Part shown: in pieces, positions 1-7,579 of the stretch | Position numbering within the stretch: the stretch's first letter is position 1 | Layout of the letters: every line of letters begins with the position of its first letter | Origin: Paenibacillus glycanilyticus | GTDB lineage: Bacteria; Bacillota; Bacilli; Paenibacillales; Paenibacillaceae | Reading direction: 5' to 3' | NCBI RefSeq assembly: GCF_030161375.1 | Contig: NZ_BSSQ01000001.1 | Coordinates: 1 to 64,000, forward strand | DNA: 64,000 nt | Notes under the pieces: model-generated | What the model saw: only the letters and a program-made list of their open reading frames with translations | Told to the model about the DNA's origin: nothing | Databases searched by the model: none | Position numbers and translations under genes: made by a program

Positions 1-53
1 GCTGGTAAAGTTGACAAGCTATTAGCTGGTATAGTTGAATTAGCGGCAGCCTG
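1..53 (+). CDS. Possible C-terminal end of a gene entering from the left
   Basis: Frame 1 is open from the window edge and reads AGKVDKLLAGIVELAAA before a TGA at 51-53. It is followed by an inverted repeat (TAGCGGC at 41-47, GCCGCTA at 65-71) that could be its terminator. Too short to assign a family; it could equally be a chance open frame. Confidence 0.2.
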
Positions 54-78
54 AACGGGGGACCGCCGCTAATACGCA

Positions 79-921
79 CTAAAAAAATCGCTTATAAAGT
101 TCTCTTCGACGCTCACCGCGGAGCTGTGCGTAGATTTGAGTTGTCGATGCTTTCTCATGACCGAGCATACCTTGGATAAAATCTAGTGGGGCACCGTTAT
201 CAAGGAGTTGGCATGCATAAGTATGTCGAAAGCGATGGGGGTATACGTTCGCTTCAATTTCTCCCCGAACAGCAAGCCGTTTTAAAGCCCATCTAATCGT
301 AGGTATGGCCATCCGTTTTGTTGGATGCGTATCGGTAACAAATAAGGCTTTGCAGGAGTCCTCACGGCTGGCTAGGTACTTCTTTAACCATACTTTGCAC
401 TCTGTTGTAAAGTAAACTTCTCGCTGCTTCGATCCCTTGCCATTAACGATCGCTGAGCAGTTCTCCCAGTTTAGATCCTCGATGTTGATCTTCTCCACCT
501 CCCCAACTCGGCAGCCGGTACAGTAGAGGAACTCAAGAAGCGCTCTTTCCCGGAGTGATTGGCATGAGATCTTCAAATGTATAACATCTTCCTCAATTAA
601 GAACTTAGGAATACGCTTATCTAATTTTGGTTCTCTTAATTTTAGAGAGGGATTCGAAGTAAGATACGTCTCTTCATAAGCGTAACGGAAAAGAGAACGA
701 ACAAACCGAATTCGATGGCCTAGGCTGCTCGGCTTCAGCCGGTCTGCTTGTTTTGCTAAGTATTCCTTCAGCATTGCTAGCGTCACTTCCGTTATTCCTA
801 GATCGCCTAGCTCCAACATCAACATTTTGTGCTGAAGGGCATATGCCTTTAATGTTTTTGGACTGAATCCTTGAATTCGTTTATCAGCTTCATACAACCT
901 CCACAACTCACTTAGTTTCAT
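79..921 (-). CDS. Tyrosine recombinase / phage-type integrase (XerC/D-like)
   Basis: A 280-residue site-specific recombinase that would cut and rejoin DNA through a phosphotyrosine intermediate. The N-terminal 90 residues form a SAM-like core-binding domain. The catalytic domain keeps the full set: Arg in CTGCRVGEV, Lys in GKGSKQREV, His-x-x-Arg in HRFRHTYA, His in LGHEKASTT and the nucleophile Tyr in QIYAQL. Length and composition match XerC/XerD-type and small integron or transposon integrases rather than large phage integrases. An AGGGAGG ribosome site sits about 8 bases before the ATG. It stands alone at the left edge of an accessory region. Whether it acts on the cotJC repeats farther right is unknown: it lies about 5.4 kb outside them. 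Confidence 0.9.
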   Translation of the reverse strand: MKLSELWRLYEADKRIQGFSPKTLKAYALQHKMLMLELGDLGITEVTLAMLKEYLAKQADRLKPSSLGHRIRFVRSLFRYAYEETYLTSNPSLKLREPKLDKRIPKFLIEEDVIHLKISCQSLRERALLEFLYCTGCRVGEVEKINIEDLNWENCSAIVNGKGSKQREVYFTTECKVWLKKYLASREDSCKALFVTDTHPTKRMAIPTIRWALKRLAVRGEIEANVYPHRFRHTYACQLLDNGAPLDFIQGMLGHEKASTTQIYAQLRGERRRELYKRFF

Positions 922-994
922 AACAAAACCTCCCTTTAGAAGCTATTAAATCTAGTTTGCTTCTAAGGAGAGGTTTTAATAATCTGCGTAGCTC

Positions 995-1022
995 GTTGAA
1001 CTAGCGTTCTCCGATAGCTTAA
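995..1022. repeat. Gene-end repeat, partial copy 1
   Basis: Only the GAACTA...GATAG half of the repeat family described at 1190-1285 is present. It lies directly beyond the stop of the small gene at 1029-1154, and no terminator hairpin is attached. Confidence 0.5.
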
Positions 1023-1028
1023 GATCGT

Positions 1029-1154
1029 TTATGTTTTATCTCTTATTTCACGAAGAATAGTTTCAATTTTATCCATCTTTCTTATCATAAAATTTTGGTA
1101 CCCCAAAGTACCGACCAAACCGATTATAACCGCAATAAAAATAAGAATTTCCAT
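1029..1154 (-). CDS. Small single-pass membrane protein (41 aa)
   Basis: A short frame encodes MEILIFIAVIIGLVGTLGYQ followed by NFMIRKMDKIETILREIRDK and a final Thr. That gives an N-terminal hydrophobic helix of about 17 residues and then a charged amphipathic helix. A GGAGG lies about 12 bases before the ATG. The gene ends just before a partial copy of the gene-end repeat, as its neighbours do, which supports it being real. The overlapping longer frame at 1069-1290 runs into repeat sequence and is less likely. The shape resembles small holin-like or regulatory membrane peptides, but no family can be named. Confidence 0.5.
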   Translation of the reverse strand: MEILIFIAVIIGLVGTLGYQNFMIRKMDKIETILREIRDKT

Positions 1155-1189
1155 TTCTTGTCCGTCCCTCCAAGGTTGTAATTATTCCA

Positions 1190-1285
1190 TATGTTGCCCC
1201 AACTCCCTTTAGTTGAGAAAACGGCAGCATATCAAGATAAGCTGCCGTCGTTCTGTCTTGAACTATCGTTTCCCGATAGTTGAAT
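1190..1285 (-). repeat. Gene-end repeat with terminator hairpin, copy 2
   Basis: Read on the minus strand after the gene at 1301-1945: a small hairpin (arms AACTATCG and CGATAGTT, 1261-1281), then a strong GC hairpin (ACGGCAGC/GCTGCCGT, 1221-1248), then a T-rich stretch and a variant of the GGGCAGGATA tail. The second hairpin plus T tract has the form of a Rho-independent terminator. Related copies lie near 2007, 2617, 3196, 5644, 6277 and, split by an intron, 19519/21404. Confidence 0.75.
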
Positions 1286-1300
1286 ACCACTATTAATTTA

Positions 1301-1945
1301 TCATCTTAAATTCTCGGGCACCCTTTCAGGTGAACCTGACTTAATTATCATAACATCTATTTCTGTTTCAGTAAGTTTGGTTAACTGAAGATTTTTTATC
1401 TTAAAACTAGTAAATATGTCCTTCACCCGTACTGAGACATACTGATTCAAGGTATACCCTCGTTCATCAGGGTTATCCATAAAAATATCAGTTCCATCCC
1501 AAGCATCATCCTTAAAATAGCTACCCTTAAATCGAGGAAATATCCCTCCTGGATATTCCTTATGTACAATTCCACTGCGGTGGTAATCGAGTGGATTGCA
1601 TCTACCTAAAATGGAGATGCCAGAATAATTGGGAATGATTTCATCGTTTTTTCCATAGAGGGTTATTCGGAAAGGTTTCCAGCCTGTGATTTGGTTTTGA
1701 ATGAACGTTTCGATAATCGAATCATGTAGCAATAAAGAAAAACCGGTATGAATAGCAAGTGCCGGTGTGTGAGTTCCTCTCAAATGTCTAACTTCAATTG
1801 TTTCAGAAGGCGTAATATCCCCCCTTAACAAGGCACAGGAATAATCAAAATCGGCTTCTATACCTGCTTTAAATGGTCTTGTCGAATCAATATCAGAACA
1901 TTTGAATAACTTATCGTAATCTGGTTTATAAGGCGACATCTTCAT
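1301..1945 (-). CDS. Imm11/DUF1629-like protein, putative immunity protein
   Basis: A soluble 214-residue protein with no signal peptide. The central stretch (residues about 70-130), with TGWKPFRITLYGKNDE followed by GISILGRCNPLDY, has the look of the DUF1629/Imm11 family found as immunity proteins beside polymorphic toxins. This assignment rests on remembered motif resemblance, not a search. No cognate toxin gene lies next to it; the nearest toxin-like gene is the RHS gene about 9 kb away. A terminator-type repeat follows the stop. It may be an orphan immunity gene or a housekeeping paralogue. Confidence 0.5.
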   Translation of the reverse strand: MKMSPYKPDYDKLFKCSDIDSTRPFKAGIEADFDYSCALLRGDITPSETIEVRHLRGTHTPALAIHTGFSLLLHDSIIETFIQNQITGWKPFRITLYGKNDEIIPNYSGISILGRCNPLDYHRSGIVHKEYPGGIFPRFKGSYFKDDAWDGTDIFMDNPDERGYTLNQYVSVRVKDIFTSFKIKNLQLTKLTETEIDVMIIKSGSPERVPENLR

Positions 1946-2006
1946 CTTTCACTCCTTGTTTTATTAAAGCAGGCTGATATGAAAATTATTCGTTATCCTA
2001 ATTAGG

Positions 2007-2090
2007 TTATCCTGTCCTAAAAAAGAAGCAGTTGCCGCCGGCAAACTGCTTCTGAATGTCCCTGAACTAATGTTCCCCGTTAGTGCAACG
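2007..2090 (-). repeat. Gene-end repeat with terminator hairpin, copy 3
   Basis: Contains TTATCCTGTCC, a long perfect hairpin (GAAGCAGTTTGCC-type arms around 2025-2052) with an A-rich flank that reads as a T tract on the minus strand, and GAACTAATG...CGTTAG. It follows the lipoprotein gene at 2122. Confidence 0.75.
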
Positions 2091-2121
2091 TTATTGAACT
2101 TGCTCAACCAAATTTATTAAA

Positions 2122-2562
2122 TCAGATTGAGTTAATTTGAATTTGCCTAAGGGCTTCTGATTTGCCGTTAATGTAATAAACAAAACGAGCAATAAATCCG
2201 TTTTCACTTTCCCACCATATTGACTGACTATACTCATCTTCCTTGTAATAGGCATGGGTTCCATTTTTAAGGTCTATGGGCTGCATTTTTTCCTTTTCAG
2301 AAAATACATAGGGTTCATCATCAATCACTTTGCTCAAAATGTACTTTATTTCTTGTGTAGTTTCCTTATTTAGATAATGATATACAAATTGGTGCAAGCC
2401 ATCTTTAATCCCAATCTCAGAATGGGCTTCATTAACTTCAAACGGAAACTGTAATGGTTCTGAAAAATCATACTGAATCGGCTTATTTATGATTTCAGAT
2501 TGGTTATTACTACTGCATCCACTCATAAAACAACATATTAGTATAAAAATAATAATACGAAT
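2122..2562 (-). CDS. Small lipoprotein, apparently started from ATT
   Basis: The frame from the first ATG (2526) begins MSGCSSNN, which is too short for a signal peptide. Upstream, the same frame continues as RIIIFILICCF before MSGC. Together these give a basic residue, a hydrophobic core and a lipobox-like FMSGC with the Cys as lipidation site. No ATG, GTG or TTG is present in that extension. The codon with correct spacing (6 bases) from a strong AAGGGGGG is an ATT at about 2554-2556, and a second ATT lies at 2560-2562. Either ATT initiates, or an original start was mutated. The mature part (about 130 residues) is polar and unrecognised. It would sit on the outer face of the membrane. Confidence 0.55.
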   Translation of the reverse strand: MRIIIFILICCFMSGCSSNNQSEIINKPIQYDFSEPLQFPFEVNEAHSEIGIKDGLHQFVYHYLNKETTQEIKYILSKVIDDEPYVFSEKEKMQPIDLKNGTHAYYKEDEYSQSIWWESENGFIARFVYYINGKSEALRQIQINSI

Positions 2563-2616
2563 CTCAATCCCCCCTTACGTGGATTAATCACCCAAATAAT
2601 AATACCACATATTGGA

Positions 2617-2709
2617 ACTATCCTGCCCTTTCGCTCAACAAAAAAAGCAACCGGACGTAATGCGCCGACTGCTGTCGTGTTGCTTAACTATCGTCTCCCT
2701 TTAGTTTAA
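2617..2709 (-). repeat. Gene-end repeat, copy 4
   Basis: Has TATCCTGCCC, a run of A, an imperfect GC hairpin at 2647-2672 and TTAACTATCG...TTTAGTT. It overlaps the end of the NUDIX gene: the last codons and stop (AAC TAA) of that gene are part of the repeat. Confidence 0.75.
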
Positions 2710-3156
2710 TAACTTGCACCATTTAAGAACTTCTTTATCAACTTCATCAATGTAACCAATGTCTTCGGTTAAATCCCAGAAGATGATTTTATCTGTTTCA
2801 TCATTTTCTTTAAAAGGGACTATACAATCCAGTTCCGCAAAATAAATCGGATTACACTTTACTAATCCATCTGCCTTCCTAACCTTCAGGAGTCCCATTA
2901 GATCCATTTCATGAACAACCTGCCCTGTTTCCTCGAAAAGCTCTCTTTTAGCACATTCCTCAGCCGATTCATTTATTTCTCTTCCTCCGGCAGGGACTTC
3001 CCATTGTTTCCTCCACGTATTAAAACAAAGGAGATATTTGCCTTCGAATCTCACCACTGCATAGGAACCTGACAGTGGTTGATTTAATAGTTTAGGTTCT
3101 TTTATTGGAATACACTCGATAAATTCGTAGCCATATTTGTTCATAATAACGGTCAA
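2701..3156 (-). CDS. NUDIX hydrolase
   Basis: A 151-residue protein that would hydrolyse a nucleoside-diphosphate-linked substrate with a divalent metal. The NUDIX box is complete: GGREINE, seven residues, then RELFEETG (GX5EX7REUXEEXGU), at about residues 57-79. The start is a TTG 7 bases after AGGGAGGG; an internal ATG four codons later has poor spacing. The substrate cannot be predicted. It stands alone among small accessory genes, and its stop codon falls inside a gene-end repeat. Confidence 0.85.
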   Translation of the reverse strand: MTVIMNKYGYEFIECIPIKEPKLLNQPLSGSYAVVRFEGKYLLCFNTWRKQWEVPAGGREINESAEECAKRELFEETGQVVHEMDLMGLLKVRKADGLVKCNPIYFAELDCIVPFKENDETDKIIFWDLTEDIGYIDEVDKEVLKWCKLLN

Positions 3157-3195
3157 TAACAGTCCCTCCCTTAATGCAAATTATATATGAGGCGT

Positions 3196-3270
3196 ATTAA
3201 GCAAAACAGCAGCCATTTACGCGCCGGCTGCTGTCGTGTTGGTTTTGAACTAATGTTACCCGTTAGAATT
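3196..3270 (-). repeat. Gene-end repeat, copy 5, next to the IS110-type element
   Basis: Hairpin CAGCAGCC/GGCTGCTG (3207-3233) followed by GAACTAATG...CGTTAG. By analogy with the other copies it should follow a minus-strand gene on its right, but the IS110-family element lies there instead. The gene this repeat once served was probably displaced or deleted. Confidence 0.65.
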
Positions 3271-3378
3271 CCTGTAAAACGAATAATTTGGAGTTTGCAC
3301 AAAAACGAGCGCCTCTGTACGATGGGGTTACGCACGAGGTCAATTGCCTCAAAAAGCCCATCAGGAGGTCGCTCTATC

Positions 3379-4644
3379 ATGAAGTTTAAGGCACAAGATA
3401 AGCAAAATCAACTCATTGAAAATATTACCGTTCATCACTTGGTCATTGGCGTAGACATCGCTCAAGAAACTCACGTAGCTCGTGCTGTCAGCTTTCGCGG
3501 GATTGCTCTGGGAACTCCACTCGAGTTCGGTAACCATCGCGAAGGGTTCGATCAGTTCAAACGCTGGATTCATGATCTGCTCAAATCCAACAAACTTAGC
3601 AGCGTCATCGTTGGCATGGAACCTACCGGCCACTACTGGTTTAGCCTTGCACGTTGTCTCCTAGATCAAGGCATAGAGCCTGTTCTGGTGAATCCTCATC
3701 TCGTCAAAAAGAACAAAGAAAACCGAGATAATACACCGTCTAAGAGCGATCATAAGGATGCACTAGTCATTGCAGACATGGTTAAAAACGGGTACTACTC
3801 CCCTGTTCGTTTTCATCCTGAAGACTACGAGGAATTGCGTATTCTAATGGCAAATCGAGAGACCATTACCAAACGGCTGAACGCTGCGGTGAATCAGATT
3901 CATCGCTGGGTAGATATTGTTTTCCCTGAACTTCGCCAAGTCTTTAAAATCCTTACTTGCACCAGTGCAATCGCAACACTTAGGCTCTTCCCTCTACCGA
4001 AAGAAATTAGTCGGCTAGATACGGAACAAGTCCTTGCCGGTTGGAAGCAATATGTTAAGCGTCATGCTGGTGTTAAACGTGCTGAACTACTCATTTCACT
4101 TGCAAAAACCAGTGTGGGTACCACTCAAGCACTTCATGCTTACAAGCTCCATCTTGGGCAATTAATCGAAGAATATGACCTGGCTCAGCGCCAGCTTGAA
4201 CAAATAGAGCGTGAGCTCCGAATCATTCTTGAACGCATTCCCTATGTACAAAAACTCCTTGAAATAAAGGGAATCTATGTAACAAATCTTGCTGGTATTC
4301 TTGGCGAGGCTGGTGATCTAAGTGGCTATGCGCATGGAAATGCTCTGCTTCGTCATGCTGGATTAAATCTAGCTGAGGCTAGCTCAGGGAAATGGCGAGG
4401 AAAGATGGTACTTAGCAAGCGAGGCCGGCCTCGCTTACGTCATTTTCTTTATCTCATGACGATGAGTATGGTCATGACCAATACGGATATTCGAGCGTCA
4501 CATCGTTACAATGTAGAAGAAAAGAAAATGAAGAGGATGAAATCCATCATGAAATTAATTGGTAAAGTAGCGCGAATACTAATCGCTTTGGCTAAAAGCA
4601 GTACAGCTTACGAACCCAATAAGGTATTCTCGCAAGCAGCATAA
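3379..4644 (+). CDS. IS110-family transposase (DEDD recombinase)
   Basis: A 421-residue recombinase. The N-terminal RuvC-like DEDD domain shows Asp in VIGVDIAQETH, Glu in VGMEPTGHYW and the Asp pair in SKSDHKDALV. The C-terminal Transposase_20 domain has IKGIYVTNLAGILGE and AEASSGKWRG, with a serine in the position of the catalytic Ser. The gene ends in a basic tail. It appears full length with no frameshift. I chose the ATG at 3379 because AGGAGG lies 10 bases before it; the frame is open upstream to 3187 but that part reads through repeat sequence. Known IS110 enzymes are guided by an element-encoded bridge RNA. Confidence 0.93.
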   Translation: MKFKAQDKQNQLIENITVHHLVIGVDIAQETHVARAVSFRGIALGTPLEFGNHREGFDQFKRWIHDLLKSNKLSSVIVGMEPTGHYWFSLARCLLDQGIEPVLVNPHLVKKNKENRDNTPSKSDHKDALVIADMVKNGYYSPVRFHPEDYEELRILMANRETITKRLNAAVNQIHRWVDIVFPELRQVFKILTCTSAIATLRLFPLPKEISRLDTEQVLAGWKQYVKRHAGVKRAELLISLAKTSVGTTQALHAYKLHLGQLIEEYDLAQRQLEQIERELRIILERIPYVQKLLEIKGIYVTNLAGILGEAGDLSGYAHGNALLRHAGLNLAEASSGKWRGKMVLSKRGRPRLRHFLYLMTMSMVMTNTDIRASHRYNVEEKKMKRMKSIMKLIGKVARILIALAKSSTAYEPNKVFSQAA

Positions 4645-4855
4645 ATTCGCTTTTTCCTCATCAGCTCATGCATTCGCAGGATAACAAGAAGCACGGAGTA
4701 TCGGGAGATGTTACGCAAAAGGGCTCGGACCCGTTCCGTTAGAAAGACCGACCTCCACCCCTTAGTTAAGATGTGACGAAGGAATGAAAGGGCTATGACC
4801 CGTTGAGACGTGGGAGCGTGAATCGCTAGGGCGAAGTGGAGACGTGCACATTATG
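4645..4855 (+). ncRNA. Candidate bridge-RNA region of the IS110-type element
   Basis: About 210 bp of non-coding DNA after the transposase stop carries two look-alike stem-loops, AAAGGGCTCGGACCCGTT (about 4718) and AAAGGGCTATGACCCGTT (about 4788). The stretch before the gene is only about 95 bp. IS110 elements carry the bridge RNA in a non-coding end (upstream in the IS110 group, downstream in the IS1111 group), so the longer downstream end is the better candidate. The RNA boundaries and guide loops were not derived. Confidence 0.35.
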
Positions 4856-5031
4856 GAACAATATGGGTGATTCTCTATTCACCTTTATTTCCGCATGCCC
4901 AACTCTATATCTCCCAACCACCGGCTCCCCCATCATCCTCTTCTTTCACTTAACTACAGGGATGAAATCCTGCGAATTCATGAGTCTGAGTGAGGAAATT
5001 GAATCATATCGAGGGAGCGTAATGGTCAATG

Positions 5032-5541
5032 CTAATTCCTAATTGGTTCTCCATACTTAAATTCAATCATTCGTAATTTATATTTATCTAAATCTTCTAT
5101 TGATGCAAGCCTAGAAATTATTGATTTTCCTGATTTCTCTTCTTTTTGTATAACTGGTATTCCGTAGTCTTCTGAAAGCACATTATCTTCAAGATGGTAA
5201 TTAATCTCTCTGACCGATAGTATAATTCTTATTGAATCACCATCCTTTAATAAGACAACTTCTTCATTCCCAGACGCTAAGGTTTGCTTCCATTTAATAA
5301 ATTTTTCAGTACCTTCGCTTAACCCGACTCCATCATATTTAACAATTACAGTATCCTCAATAGTCATTGTCTTACCGTCAACCTGATATTTTGCATAAAA
5401 AGGAAATTCTCCATAAGTATATTTAGGCAGAGGAGGATCTTCTTGAAATGAAAGACCCCAATAAACTAATAGCCAAGGACCTGCAATAGCAAAAAACAAA
5501 AGAACAACAACTATCGAGATAACAGCTAATAGCGGCTTCAT
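5032..5541 (-). CDS. Membrane-anchored hypothetical protein
   Basis: 169 residues with a hydrophobic segment at residues 4-24 and then about 140 polar residues predicted outside the cell. No conserved catalytic motif is recognised. The ATG follows AAGGGGGATGTA. The gene is AT-rich like its neighbours and lies in the strip of small unknown genes between the IS110-type element and the cotJC remnant. Role unknown. Confidence 0.65.
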   Translation of the reverse strand: MKPLLAVISIVVVLLFFAIAGPWLLVYWGLSFQEDPPLPKYTYGEFPFYAKYQVDGKTMTIEDTVIVKYDGVGLSEGTEKFIKWKQTLASGNEEVVLLKDGDSIRIILSVREINYHLEDNVLSEDYGIPVIQKEEKSGKSIISRLASIEDLDKYKLRMIEFKYGEPIRN

Positions 5542-5643
5542 TACATCCCCCTTGTATTAAGGCTATCAGAGCCTCTTTCATACCTTATCTCCATATTTTT
5601 TATGGTATTAGTATCCTAATTGAAATACAACGAGTTAATTCCA

Positions 5644-5735
5644 TTATCCTGCCCTTTAGTTGAAAAAACGGCAGCGCATCATTTGATAAGCGCTGCCATC
5701 GTGTCGTATTGAACTATCATTTCTCTTCGTGCAAT
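5644..5735 (-). repeat. Gene-end repeat with terminator hairpin, copy 6
   Basis: Contains TTATCCTGCCC, hairpin GGCAGCGC/GCGCTGCC (5670-5697) with a T tract on the minus strand, and GAACTATCATTTC. It follows the hypothetical gene at 5746. Confidence 0.75.
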
Positions 5736-5745
5736 GATATCTGAA

Positions 5746-6207
5746 TTAAGATTTATTTCTTAGCTTGTTGAAGTTACTAATTATTGTTTCTACATCTTGA
5801 ACTTCATTCAAATCAATAATCCTACGAAGTTTCATACTCCAGCAACTTAAGTTCAAGGAGTTACATAGTTCCCTGCAAATATGTAAAGCTTCAGTTATAC
5901 TTCCTTCTTCTTTATAATAATTAGTTCTGACAGAAATCATTTCAGCCTGTTCAGATACAGTGCCAGCGTTTAGTTCAATTTCTACTTTGTACTGCTCATC
6001 GTTATATAGAAAATAACACGCATCATCGAATGAATTCCAACTTTTCAATGTTGGGTCATTCTTTATTTTATCTATTTTTTTGAGCTCATTTACTGCTTGG
6101 ACAAAGTTAAAATAATACGGCCCAATAAACTCCATACCTTCTTCCGTAAGCATAGATGAATTTCCTATAGGATACAAAATAAACTGGTAATCACCTAATC
6201 CCATCAA
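5746..6207 (-). CDS. Hypothetical protein
   Basis: 153 residues, acidic, without signal peptide or membrane segment. The ATG has a good GGAGGTG about 7 bases upstream. Residues 60-110 (SWNSFDDACYFLYNDEQYKV) look like a small alpha/beta fold. Such single small cytoplasmic proteins in accessory strips are often immunity or orphan genes, but nothing in the sequence proves this. A gene-end repeat follows. Confidence 0.6.
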   Translation of the reverse strand: MMGLGDYQFILYPIGNSSMLTEEGMEFIGPYYFNFVQAVNELKKIDKIKNDPTLKSWNSFDDACYFLYNDEQYKVEIELNAGTVSEQAEMISVRTNYYKEEGSITEALHICRELCNSLNLSCWSMKLRRIIDLNEVQDVETIISNFNKLRNKS

Positions 6208-6276
6208 AAATCACCTCCGGTAACAAGTAGTTACGCATCTAGTATTTATTAATCATTTATTCAAGATAGTTTCCAC

Positions 6277-6340
6277 GTTATCCTGCCCGTTAGCGTAACA
6301 AAAAAGCAGCCGATATCGGCTGCTATCTGACTATTCTTCA
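6277..6340 (-). repeat. Gene-end repeat with terminator hairpin, copy 7 (cotJC remnant)
   Basis: GTTATCCTGCCCGTTAG, a run of A, then the perfect palindrome GCAGCCGATATCGGCTGC (6306-6323). It terminates the cotJC remnant on the minus strand. The same hairpin follows the intact cotJC, where it is interrupted by a group II intron. Confidence 0.8.
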
Positions 6341-6356
6341 ATATTAAGTCCTATCC

Positions 6357-6746
6357 TTAAACTTTAAATACTTTCTTAGTTCCCCAGTCAGACTTGATCA
6401 TCTCAACCGCTTCCCTAAACCTCAACGAATGTACGATCTCCCGCTCACGAAGGAACTTTAAGCCATCCTGCAAATCCACATCATCTGTCATATCGATCAA
6501 CCATTGGTACGTCGCACGTGCCTTCTCTTCTGCCGCAATATCCTCGTACAAATCTGCTAGTGGGTCGCCTTTAGTTCCAATGTATGCTGCCGTCCATGGA
6601 ACACCGGATGCATTCACATACATCATTCCATTATCATGGTTCACAAAATTTTCTCCAAGGCCGGCTTCCATCAGCTGTCTAGGCGTGGCGTCTTTTGTCA
6701 ATTTATATACCATTGTGGCAATCATTTCCAAGTGCCCAAATTCTTC
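6357..6746 (-). pseudogene. cotJC: Truncated second copy of cotJC (3' part only)
   Basis: Encodes the last 130 or so residues of the manganese-catalase-like coat protein CotJC, from EEFGHLEMIATM to VFKV. Over the last 124 residues it differs from the intact protein (21462-22037) at one position (Leu for Ile in GDPLADLYED). The DNA differs at many, mostly silent, sites. Homology to the intact copy stops abruptly at 6746/6747, and the N-terminal third, including the first metal-ligand region, is absent. There is no promoter or ribosome site at the break, so it should be silent. The pattern suggests it is the original 3' end of a cotJC gene displaced by insertion of the DNA to its right. Confidence 0.9.
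6682..6746 (-). repeat. 65-bp direct repeat, left copy (candidate att core)
   Basis: Identical base for base to 21787-21851, at an offset of 15,105 bp. Beyond 6746 the two loci are unrelated; before 6682 they are alleles with many silent differences. The repeat encodes the conserved EEFGHLEMIATMVYKLTK stretch of CotJC. Confidence 0.85.
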
Positions 6747-6906
6747 CGTACACTATAGATGTAGGTGATAAAACCTTGCTTTCTATTACGAAAACTACAT
6801 ATTCAAGGTTGTATATTAAAGATCTAACGTTCTTCTTGATTTTCAATTTTCACCAGAAAGCAGCATTATCCCTCAAGTATTGAAGCAATATATGAGTGTA
6901 CTTTTT

Positions 6907-7212
6907 CTAATTAAATAACACAAAAACCCCAACAATTGACAATATCAAAATAATAATACCAATATCGAAAAGCCTATTGTGTATTAAGGCTAGTTGATAA
7001 TTATCGTAACGATTACGGACCAACGATTCATCTATGTAATCCAAAATACCATCGTCATTGATCAACATATATCCTGATTCTGTTTGTTGTTTAACTTTAT
7101 ATATTTTGTGTGCTGTGAAAACTGAGTTCTTATTATAATAGATATCTTTTACAGGAACTACATACAACCACTTCTGACTCCCCTCAGGTATTTTATTATC
7201 AACGTCTAACAT
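6907..7212 (-). CDS. Small C-terminally membrane-anchored protein, unknown
   Basis: 101 residues: a polar N-terminal domain of about 75 residues (YKVKQQTESGYMLINDDG resembles a small beta-barrel) followed by a hydrophobic segment IGIIILILSIVGVFVLF at the extreme C-terminus. No family recognised. It is the outermost gene inside the repeat-bounded island. No clear ribosome site was identified, so the start is uncertain. Confidence 0.5.
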   Translation of the reverse strand: MLDVDNKIPEGSQKWLYVVPVKDIYYNKNSVFTAHKIYKVKQQTESGYMLINDDGILDYIDESLVRNRYDNYQLALIHNRLFDIGIIILILSIVGVFVLFN

Positions 7213-7579
7213 CTATTCGTCTTATACGTGGCTAGTGATTGCAATCAAAATTTATTAGAGATTCCATTAACCCTAGCATAAAACACAAACAACCAAATTA
7301 TCATTTCAAAAAACAGTTTTGTATCTAAACAAAATATCACAGATCGGAAGTTCGAAATTTCAATCAATGTACACAATAATTATGACTGTTTTTCGCGTCT
7401 GCTTTCACTATTTTAGCATCGAATTAATATAAAAAAGTGTAGTAATTAAAGGAAAGATAGAGACTCCATATCGTAAGACATGGGGGGATTCAGGCATATT
7501 TTATTTATTTTTCTATTAATTACTATCTAACAATAGCTATATTTAATCGTTTCATTTTGTTAAAGTTATCACACTGGAT
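7213..7579. other. AT-rich intergenic stretch
   Basis: 367 bp between divergently transcribed genes. No convincing frame, hairpin or repeat was seen. It presumably carries promoters for both sides, but no well-spaced -35/-10 pair stands out among the many AT runs. Confidence 0.4.

Larger units (their letters stand above)
3285..4858 (+). mobile_element. IS110-family insertion sequence (approximate ends)
   Basis: The single transposase gene has about 95 bp before it and about 210 bp of non-coding DNA after it. No terminal inverted repeats are visible, as usual for the family. Similar sequences GGAGTTTGCACA (about 3291) and GGAGACGTGCACA (about 4840) occur at the two sides and may mark the element ends or recombining cores. 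The limits given are therefore estimates. The left flank is a gene-end repeat copy; the right flank (4859-5031) contains no gene I can recognise. Confidence 0.7.

Noticed and set aside
79-921. Recombinase as the integrase of the 15.1-kb cotJC island
   Set aside because: It lies 5.4 kb outside the repeat-bounded DNA; kept only as a possibility to test.
1069-1290. 73-codon minus-strand frame
   Set aside because: Half of it lies in the gene-end repeat and it overlaps the better-supported 41-codon membrane gene.
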